Assembly: GCA_019309815.1 (NCBI GenBank)
Contig: JAFDFO010000040.1
Span: 1-12,623, forward strand
Reading direction: 5' to 3'
Origin: Deltaproteobacteria bacterium
GTDB lineage: Bacteria > Desulfobacterota > Desulfobacteria > Desulfobacterales > C00003060
Length of the DNA: 12,623 nucleotides
The position numbers and the translations under genes were made by a program. Of the stretch, positions 7,411 to 12,623 are shown piece after piece. Under the pieces are notes generated by a model. The model worked only from the letters and a program-made list of their open reading frames with translations. It was not told the DNA's origin and searched no databases. Each line of letters starts with the position of its first letter. The first letter of the stretch is position 1.

Positions 7411-7438
7411 TTGTCTGCTCTGATTTCTGTAATAGACT
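7411..7438 (+). promoter_or_regulatory. Weak candidate promoter for the response regulator
   Basis: TTGTCT (7411-7416) and TAGACT (7433-7438) are 16 bp apart and each match four of six sigma-70 consensus bases. A start near 7445 would give a leader of about 40 nt. The evidence is thin. Confidence 0.2.
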
Positions 7439-7483
7439 CCATAGAAACGACACTGCTATGAGACTGCCTAATAGGATGGAATA

Positions 7484-8845
7484 ATGTCCAAGAACATCCT
7501 GGTCATTGACGACGAACCGAACCTGCGGCATATGCTGACCGTGGTGCTTGAGAAGGCCGGCTACACGGTCAGTGCTGCCGCAGACGGTGTGGAAGCTTTG
7601 TCGTTGGCTGAAACCAAGCCTTTCGACCTCGTGTTGTGCGACCTGCGCATGCCCAGAATGGATGGCCTTGCTTTCCTGAAGGAAGCCGCATCACGGGGCC
7701 TTGACGCGGCAATCATTATGATGTCGGCCTATGGCTCGATTTATACGGCGGTTGAGGCAATGAAACTGGGAGCCGCCGACTATATTTCCAAACCCTTCAA
7801 GCCGGACGAAATCCTCCTGAAGCTGGGACAGATCGAGGAACGGAACCGGTTGTTACAAGAAAACATCAGGCTCCGGGACGCGATTCAAGAAACCTTCTCC
7901 TTCCAAAACATCGTGGCAAAGAGTGAGTCAATGCGCAGCATCTTTGACACGATTAAAAAAATCGCTGATTACAAAACCACCGTGCTGATTACGGGTGAAA
8001 GTGGTACCGGCAAGGAATTGATCACAAGGGCAATTCACTACAATGGTGCGCGAAAACACGCACCCATGGTCGCCATCAACTGCGGAGGACTCCCGGAAAA
8101 CCTTTTGGAAAGTGAGCTCTTTGGACATGTTAGAGGAGCTTTCACAGATGCAACAAAAGATAAGAAGGGCCTTTTTCAGGAGGCCAACCAGGGAACCCTC
8201 TTTCTCGATGAGATCGCAGCACTATCCTTGTCACTTCAGGTGAAGCTGCTTCGGGTACTTGAAGACGGGATGGTACGGCCTGTGGGAAGCAACCAATCTG
8301 ACAAGGTTGATGTGCGAATTATTGCGGCTACGGCACAAGATTTGGCCGAGGCGGTCAAACAACGCGCTTTTAGGGACGACCTCTTCTATCGGATCAATGT
8401 GCTCTCGATAGAGGTGCCACCTCTAAGGGAAAGAAAAGAGGATATTCCTCTATTGGTCAATCATTTCATCGAAAAATTCAACAAGCGCTTGCAAAAGGAG
8501 ATAAAGGACATTCGACCTGACGCGCTCCAGGCCCTCATTTCATATCCGTGGCCAGGCAACGTCAGGGAACTCGAAAATGTTGTGGAGCGCACCATGGTGT
8601 TGACAGACCGACTTGAGATACACATGGACGAACTGCCAGATGAGGTGGGAAGTGACTCTGCTGCTGCGAGGGATGTCTGGCCGACGGATAGTATGTCTCT
8701 GAAGGTGAACACCAAGGTCCTCGAGAAGGCTCTGATCCAGAGAGCCCTCCGAGAAACCGACAACAATCGGACTCATGCAGCCAAACTCCTGGAAATCAGC
8801 CACCCCACCCTCTTGTCCAAGATGAAGGCCTATGAGATTTCGTGA
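7484..8845 (+). CDS. Sigma-54-dependent response regulator, NtrC/AtoC family, 453 aa
   Basis: This is a two-component transcription activator with three domains. The receiver (about 1-120) has acidic pocket D9/D10, phospho-acceptor D53, S81 and K103. The AAA+ domain (about 140-375) has Walker A GESGTGKE (171-178), Walker B GTLFLDE (237-243), the arginine-finger segment FRDDLFYR (296-303) and WPGNVREL (356-363). The C-terminus has a Fis-type helix-turn-helix (about 412-453). It should open sigma-54 promoters when phosphorylated. The sigma-54-contacting loop, normally GAFTGA, reads GAFTDA (218-223). AGGA sits 7 nt before the ATG at 7484. No histidine kinase or sigma-54-type promoter is seen nearby, so partner and targets are unknown. 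Closest well-known styles are AtoC, ZraR and NtrC, but a specific gene name is not justified. Confidence 0.95.
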   Translation: MSKNILVIDDEPNLRHMLTVVLEKAGYTVSAAADGVEALSLAETKPFDLVLCDLRMPRMDGLAFLKEAASRGLDAAIIMMSAYGSIYTAVEAMKLGAADYISKPFKPDEILLKLGQIEERNRLLQENIRLRDAIQETFSFQNIVAKSESMRSIFDTIKKIADYKTTVLITGESGTGKELITRAIHYNGARKHAPMVAINCGGLPENLLESELFGHVRGAFTDATKDKKGLFQEANQGTLFLDEIAALSLSLQVKLLRVLEDGMVRPVGSNQSDKVDVRIIAATAQDLAEAVKQRAFRDDLFYRINVLSIEVPPLRERKEDIPLLVNHFIEKFNKRLQKEIKDIRPDALQALISYPWPGNVRELENVVERTMVLTDRLEIHMDELPDEVGSDSAAARDVWPTDSMSLKVNTKVLEKALIQRALRETDNNRTHAAKLLEISHPTLLSKMKAYEIS

Positions 8846-8950
8846 AAGGCTGGGCATGATGAGCGGCCCATATTTGGGGGCAAAGAGGGTCATGACAATC
8901 GGAAATCAAGGCGGAATCTGACTTTTTGAAGAAAAATAGCAAAAAAAGGC

Positions 8951-8980
8951 GATTATACTGTTGACATCCGTATTATATCA
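8951..8980 (-). promoter_or_regulatory. Possible antisense promoter in the hup upstream region
   Basis: On the minus strand, TTGATA (8980-8975) and a perfect TATAAT (8956-8951) are 18 bp apart. This is a better match than any plus-strand promoter here. It would transcribe leftwards into the 3' end of the response regulator. No minus-strand gene follows, and the region is AT-rich, so chance is possible. Confidence 0.25.
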
Positions 8981-8986
8981 ATGTAA
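8960..8986 (+). promoter_or_regulatory. Candidate promoter for hup
   Basis: A perfect TTGACA lies at 8960-8965. The best -10 downstream is TGTAAG (8981-8986) at a short 15-bp spacing; at 17 bp the box is only TAAGGG. A TATTAT at 8970-8975 is too close to serve this -35. The rest of the 8846-9062 gap shows no gene and no convincing terminator. Confidence 0.35.
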
Positions 8987-9062
8987 GGGAAAAGCGCTGT
9001 AGTAGAGGGGTTTTACAGAAAGAGACTGGCGAAAACCTTAAGTAAAAGGGAGGGCGGCAACG

Positions 9063-9335
9063 ATGACCAAGGCAGACATTGTGGAGAAAATGGCCAAAGA
9101 AGCAAAGATCTCTAAGGCGGCGGCCGGTGTTGCGCTGAATTCCTTCGTGGATAGCGTTACCAAAGCGCTGAAGAAGAAGGACGGCAAGGTAACCCTGGTA
9201 GGCTTCGGAACTTTTTCGAAGGTGCGTCGCAAAGCACGAAAGGGCAGAAATCCTCAGACAGGTGCAACTATCAAGATCAAGGCTTCCAACACGGTTAGAT
9301 TTAAGCCGGGCAAGTCGTTAAAGGGCGCCATCTAA
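9063..9335 (+). CDS. hup: HU family DNA-binding protein, 90 aa
   Basis: HU is a small dimeric nucleoid protein that binds and bends DNA with little sequence preference. The whole sequence is the family's standard length and form: an N-terminal helical part (MTKADIVEKM), GFGTF (47-51), and the beta-arm with GRNPQTG (61-67). P64 is the proline that intercalates at DNA kinks. IHF subunits share this fold, but the sequence around the arm fits HU better. A strong GGGAGG at 9048-9053, 9 nt before the ATG, suggests high expression, as expected for HU. The gene stands alone on the plus strand and is convergent with acyP, 145 bp away. Confidence 0.95.
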   Translation: MTKADIVEKMAKEAKISKAAAGVALNSFVDSVTKALKKKDGKVTLVGFGTFSKVRRKARKGRNPQTGATIKIKASNTVRFKPGKSLKGAI

Positions 9336-9356
9336 GCCCAGGATACATTCTGATCT

Positions 9357-9479
9357 AAGGATTGGTTCTCATCCGATTTAGCTATCATCTGTAGAGGAAT
9401 TGCTCTAGGGCAAAGTTACACTCCGTCTCCGGTTCGTTGAATGACTAAGAGAGAAATCATTCGGATGAGAACCAACCTT
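9357..9479. repeat. Element bounded by 19-bp inverted repeats between hup and acyP
   Basis: AAGG-A-TTGGTTCTCATCCGA (9357-9376) pairs with TCGGATGAGAACCAA-CCTT (9461-9479). This gives 15 perfect bp plus 4 more past a single bulged A. The 84-bp interior holds small hairpins: TAGAG/CTCTA (9392-9407) and AATGA/TCATT (9440-9461). The element fills nearly the whole gap and stops one base before the acyP stop codon. There is no T-run on either strand and no clear target duplication. It could be a structured 3' end shared by the convergent genes or a small mobile-element-like repeat. Confidence 0.65.
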
Positions 9480-9480
9480 G

Positions 9481-9765
9481 TCATCTCACAAACGTAATCT
9501 CAAAACCCCCGAACTCTCCCGTGTAAGGCCCCCAATTCAGGGAGACGTCTGTCACGCGCGAGAGAGGCGGTCCAGCCTTGCACCATTTCACCATCGATTT
9601 CACATCCGCTTCGTCTCCCTCGAGTACCGCCTCCACCCGGCCATCGGGTAGGTTTCTCACCCAACCCTCAACGCCCCGTTCCAGAGCAGCCCGCCTTGCG
9701 TCCAGTCTGTAGCAAACCCCCTGAACGCGTCCGTCGATGACGACATGGGCCCTAACCTTCTCCAT
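9481..9765 (-). CDS. acyP: Acylphosphatase, 94 aa
   Basis: Acylphosphatase hydrolyses carboxyl-phosphate bonds in acyl phosphates such as 1,3-bisphosphoglycerate or acetyl phosphate; it acts in the cytosol. The signature GRVQGVCYR (12-20) supplies the phosphate-binding loop and catalytic R20. GWVRNLPDGRVEAVLEG (34-50) supplies catalytic N38. The length and the C-terminal FEITFVR strand are normal. The ATG at 9765 follows AAGGGGG (9773-9779) by 7 nt. The gene overlaps the 3' end of ligA by 14 nt, so it is the second gene of that transcript and probably translationally coupled. The physiological role of bacterial acylphosphatases is unclear. Confidence 0.95.
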   Translation of the reverse strand: MEKVRAHVVIDGRVQGVCYRLDARRAALERGVEGWVRNLPDGRVEAVLEGDEADVKSMVKWCKAGPPLSRVTDVSLNWGPYTGEFGGFEITFVR

Positions 9766-11785
9766 ATGGCTTCCCCCTTGAAAGCAGGTGGATTAATGCT
9801 CCTTCATCAAGAATCTTGACACCAAGTTCTTTTGCTCTGTCAAGTTTGCTTCCAGGATCTTTTCCCGCGACCACAAATGAGGTCTTTTGGCTCACAGAGG
9901 AGCTGACCTTGGCACCTAATGCCTCGAGGCGATCCTTGGTCTGTTCCCGTGTCATGGACTCCAGCGAACCAGTCAGGACGATCGTCATGCCCGCCAGAGA
10001 TTCTTCTTCCTCCGCATCTTCCGTTGATAGCCTCACGCCTGCGTTAACCAACATCCGTTCAATGTTGCTCTGATTCTCGTGGTTGTCAAAAAATGCGCGA
10101 ACGCTTTGAGATACCCGCGGCCCTATCTCGTCTATAGCGATTAGATCTTCCGCGGTAGCCAACATCAGTGCGCTCAACACTTTGAACCTGCGGGCCAAAA
10201 CGAGGGCTGTATGCTCACCCACATGCCGAATCCCCAGTGCATAGATGAACCGGGCCAGAGTGGTTTCTTTACTGCTTGTTATGGCATCAATTATATTCCG
10301 AGCCGATTTTTCCCCCATCCTTTCAAGGCCTGCCAACGTTGTCTCGTCAAGAAAAAACAGGTCTGCATAGGATTTCAGATGACCCTTGTCCACCAGTTGG
10401 CCCACCAGCTTATCCCCTATGCCGTCAATATCGAAGGCTCGTTTGGAAGCAAAATGCCTAATCCGTTCTTTCACCTGAGCAGGACAGTTGGCATTGACGC
10501 ACCGCCACACCGCCTCGTCTTCCAGGCGAAGCACCTGAGAGCTGCATGCCGGACATGCAGTCGGCATCTGAAAAAGTTCTTCCGTCCCAGTGCGTTTTGT
10601 CGTAATGACTTTGACTACCTCTGGAATCACGTCCCCGGCGCGCTGGATCAATACGGTGTCGCCTATGCGAACATCTTTCTTCTTGATCTCATCCTCATTG
10701 TGCAGGGTGGCACGACTTACTGTCACGCCCCCAACCGAGACGGGTTCCAGTCTGGCTACGGGTGTCAACGCCCCGGTCCTGCCTACCTGAACGTCGATTT
10801 CGAGCACACGGGTGGTTTCCTGCGTCGCCGGAAACTTGCGGGCCAGAGCCCACCTTGGACTGCGAGACTTCTCGCCCAGCCTTTTCTGCAGCGTCAGATC
10901 GTCCACCTTCAACACAATGCCATCCATCTCGTACGGGCATTCATGACGCCGGTTGAGCAATTCTCTGTAGTAGGCAATGACTTCCTCGAGCGTTGCGCGG
11001 GGTTTGATGTCGGGATTTACGCGACACCCCAGGGCGCTCAGGGCCTCCAGGATCTCCCAGTGCGAGCCGAATTCAAGGTCTGTGACAACGCCGACACCAT
11101 AGCAAAATATCTCCAGAGGGCGCTGGGCGGTTATCTTGGAATCCAGTTGTCTCAGTGACCCTGCCGCCGCATTTCGTGGATTGGCAAACGGCGACTCGCC
11201 TTTGTCAAGGCGTCCCTGGTTCAATGTTTTGAAGGCATCAACTGGGATGTAGACCTCTCCCCTCACCTCGAGGCGCGCGGGTACTGGTACAGCATCTGTT
11301 TCAATAAGAACGAGAGGAATCGTATTGATGGTCTTGATATTGGGCGTAATGAGTTCGCCGGCATAGCCGTCGCCCCGTGTGGAAGCCTCTACCAACCGGC
11401 CGTTTTCATAGACCACCTCCACGGCCACACCATCCAGTTTTGGCTCGGCGGTGTACAGCACTGCCAGATCTGTCTTGAGGAACCGACGCACCCTCTCATC
11501 AAAGGCGAGCACCTCCTCTTCATCAAAGGCGTTTTCCAGACTCAGCATGGGAATGGTATGAGGTACTGTTTCAAACTTCTCAAGCGGAGGGGCCCCTACA
11601 CGTTGGGTTGGGGAATCAGGCTCGATGAACTCCGGACATGCGGTCTCCAGGTCTATGAGCTCCTGCATGAGCCTGTCGTATGCAGCGTCGGAGATCTCGG
11701 GCTCATCCACCACATAGTAGAGGTGATTGTGACGGTGCAGGCTGGAGCGGAGCTCAACTATTCTTTTTTTGACGTTTTCCTGCAT
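9752..11785 (-). CDS. ligA: NAD-dependent DNA ligase LigA, 677 aa
   Basis: LigA seals nicks at Okazaki fragments and repair patches using NAD+. The Ia domain (about 1-70) includes HNHLYYVVDEPEISDAAYD. The nucleotidyltransferase domain has the adenylated lysine K116 in KLDG, then STRGDG (135-140), RGEVYI (175-180) and MDGIVLKVDD (287-296). An OB domain follows, then a four-Cys zinc finger (C411, C414, C429, C434), helix-hairpin-helix repeats (about 450-580) and a BRCT domain (about 596-670, starting LAGMTIVLTG). All domains are present and the length is typical. In-frame stops TGA and TAG lie just upstream, so the ATG at 11785 is the first possible start. No recognisable Shine-Dalgarno precedes it. 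acyP overlaps its 3' end. Confidence 0.97.
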   Translation of the reverse strand: MQENVKKRIVELRSSLHRHNHLYYVVDEPEISDAAYDRLMQELIDLETACPEFIEPDSPTQRVGAPPLEKFETVPHTIPMLSLENAFDEEEVLAFDERVRRFLKTDLAVLYTAEPKLDGVAVEVVYENGRLVEASTRGDGYAGELITPNIKTINTIPLVLIETDAVPVPARLEVRGEVYIPVDAFKTLNQGRLDKGESPFANPRNAAAGSLRQLDSKITAQRPLEIFCYGVGVVTDLEFGSHWEILEALSALGCRVNPDIKPRATLEEVIAYYRELLNRRHECPYEMDGIVLKVDDLTLQKRLGEKSRSPRWALARKFPATQETTRVLEIDVQVGRTGALTPVARLEPVSVGGVTVSRATLHNEDEIKKKDVRIGDTVLIQRAGDVIPEVVKVITTKRTGTEELFQMPTACPACSSQVLRLEDEAVWRCVNANCPAQVKERIRHFASKRAFDIDGIGDKLVGQLVDKGHLKSYADLFFLDETTLAGLERMGEKSARNIIDAITSSKETTLARFIYALGIRHVGEHTALVLARRFKVLSALMLATAEDLIAIDEIGPRVSQSVRAFFDNHENQSNIERMLVNAGVRLSTEDAEEEESLAGMTIVLTGSLESMTREQTKDRLEALGAKVSSSVSQKTSFVVAGKDPGSKLDRAKELGVKILDEGALIHLLSRGKPYGEG

Positions 11786-11821
11786 GGGAAAAGGCTATCA
11801 CAAAAACCCTACTAAAAACAC

Positions 11822-12012
11822 TTATCACGAAAGCACGAAAGTGGCGATGTCACGAAATAGTAAGCAATAAAAAACAAGTTCTTCACCACTCCGCTCAAGG
11901 GATGCATTGTGAAGTAGGCAAATATGAACATCATTGGTTTTTCTTTTTGATCTCTTTTCGTGTTTTGTTCTTTGTTTCGTGTTTTCGTGATAATCTTAGT
12001 TTTTCTTTCGTG
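11822..12012. repeat. Inverted CACGAAA repeat element between ligA and the nucleoside phosphorylase gene
   Basis: TTATCACGAAAGCACGAAA (11822-11840) and TTTCGTGTTTTCGTGATAA (11975-11993) are inverted copies differing at one base. The motif CACGAAA occurs at 11826, 11834 and 11851 on the plus strand. Its complement TTTCGTG occurs at 11956, 11975, 11983 and 12006. An inner pair CTTCAC/GTGAAG (11881-11914) adds structure. No gene is seen between 11786 and 12052. The form suggests a dispersed intergenic repeat, possibly a non-autonomous mobile element. Confidence 0.6.
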
Positions 12013-12052
12013 TTTTGCGGCGTGCGCCTTATAAAGAGGCGTGATAGTCTTT

Positions 12053-12623
12053 TCATTTCTTGATGAGGATTAGCTTGTTGCAGATGGAGGATATGACCTC
12101 TGCGGCCACCTTGCGCGACCTGTGAAAACTGATACTTGAGAATCCGGGTTTCCAGCGCAGTGAGCCAAGCTCGTCTGAAACGACGAGCAGGGCCCCGCAT
12201 TCAACATGTCTGAACCGTGCCGCTGAAAACAGGGCTGAAGCTTCCATATCCGCGCCCAGGACACCTTTCCGTTGGAGCGATAGGATCTTCTGCTCGGTCT
12301 CGCGGTAAGGAGCGTCTGTCGACCATACAGGGCCCGTATGACAAGGGATCGAGCATCCTTCGAGGCCTTCCCTAATCGCCTTGACCATGCCGTTGGATGG
12401 CTTTGCGTCTTCGTTCTCTGAAGGGTAATACATTGATGTCCCTTCCCCTATAACCGCCCCGTCAGGGATCACGAAATCTCCATTCCTCACACTTTCCTGG
12501 ATTGAGCCGCACCACCCAAAAAAGAGTATCCTCTTTGCGCCCAACACAATGAGTTTTTCCAGAATCAGCACTGCTTGAGGGGCACCCAGCATAGGCCCAA
12601 CCAGGGTCACGTCTTGATCACCG
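12053..12623 (-). CDS. Nucleoside phosphorylase family protein, 3' part (5' end beyond window)
   Basis: This belongs to the purine/uridine phosphorylase and nucleosidase superfamily (PNP_UDP type), which cleaves the N-glycosidic bond of nucleosides. Landmarks are VGPMLGAPQAV near the left of the visible part, the glycine-rich FFGWCGSIQ, and GADMEASALF, whose Glu normally binds the ribose. A final VVSDELG segment fits the Asp that in nucleosidases and purine phosphorylases contacts the base. The frame stays open to 12622 as GDQDVTLVGP, so the GTG at 12610 is probably internal and roughly a quarter of the protein is missing. Substrate is not decidable: uridine phosphorylase, purine phosphorylase, MTA/SAH nucleosidase and futalosine hydrolase share this fold. 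It ends at TGA 12053-12055. Confidence 0.85.
   Translation of the reverse strand, partial: GDQDVTLVGPMLGAPQAVLILEKLIVLGAKRILFFGWCGSIQESVRNGDFVIPDGAVIGEGTSMYYPSENEDAKPSNGMVKAIREGLEGCSIPCHTGPVWSTDAPYRETEQKILSLQRKGVLGADMEASALFSAARFRHVECGALLVVSDELGSLRWKPGFSSISFHRSRKVAAEVISSICNKLILIKK

Noticed and set aside
8922..8937. TTTTT-gaag-AAAAA hairpin after the response regulator
   Set aside because: The stem is only A-T pairs and too weak for termination; no T-run follows on the plus strand.
10211..11158. Plus-strand open frame of 315 codons opposite ligA
   Set aside because: It lies wholly antisense to an intact LigA with all catalytic motifs, and its product shows no recognisable domain; it is a shadow frame.

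Overview
The window carries ordinary bacterial chromosomal housekeeping genes. SMC-type condensin (not MukB), NAD-dependent LigA, FtsY with a long acidic N-terminus, an NtrC-type sigma-54 activator, HU and an FmdB-type zinc ribbon together suggest a Desulfobacterota (former Deltaproteobacteria) genome, possibly a sulfate reducer or syntroph. That placement is an inference from gene content and style; there is no rRNA here to confirm it.

Layout from left to right. Positions 1-1442 hold a minus-strand pair: a radical SAM protein followed by a small FmdB-type zinc-ribbon protein whose C-terminus appears frameshifted. A divergent gap of about 330 bp with a good sigma-70-type promoter leads to smc (1771-5373). 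A 450-bp gap with two strong palindromes and a 9-codon mini-ORF precedes ftsY (5824-7215). A 268-bp gap with a nested inverted repeat precedes a sigma-54-dependent response regulator (7484-8845). hup (HU) follows at 9063-9335. The strand then flips: ligA and acyP form a minus-strand pair with a 14-nt overlap (11785 down to 9481), convergent with hup. A gap with a CACGAAA-repeat element separates ligA from the 3' part of a nucleoside phosphorylase family gene that runs off the right edge.

The genes cover chromosome organisation and repair (smc, hup, ligA), co-translational membrane targeting (ftsY), transcriptional control (the response regulator, without a visible kinase), and small enzymes (acylphosphatase, radical SAM, nucleoside phosphorylase). 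They do not form one pathway.

I found no convincing new multi-gene system, phage, CRISPR array or intact transposon. The best second-look items are an exact 52-residue repeat in the FtsY N-terminus, the mini-ORF overlapping the ftsY start as ATGA, the fmdB frameshift, a GAFTDA loop in the sigma-54 activator, and four different inverted-repeat elements, each in a separate intergenic gap.
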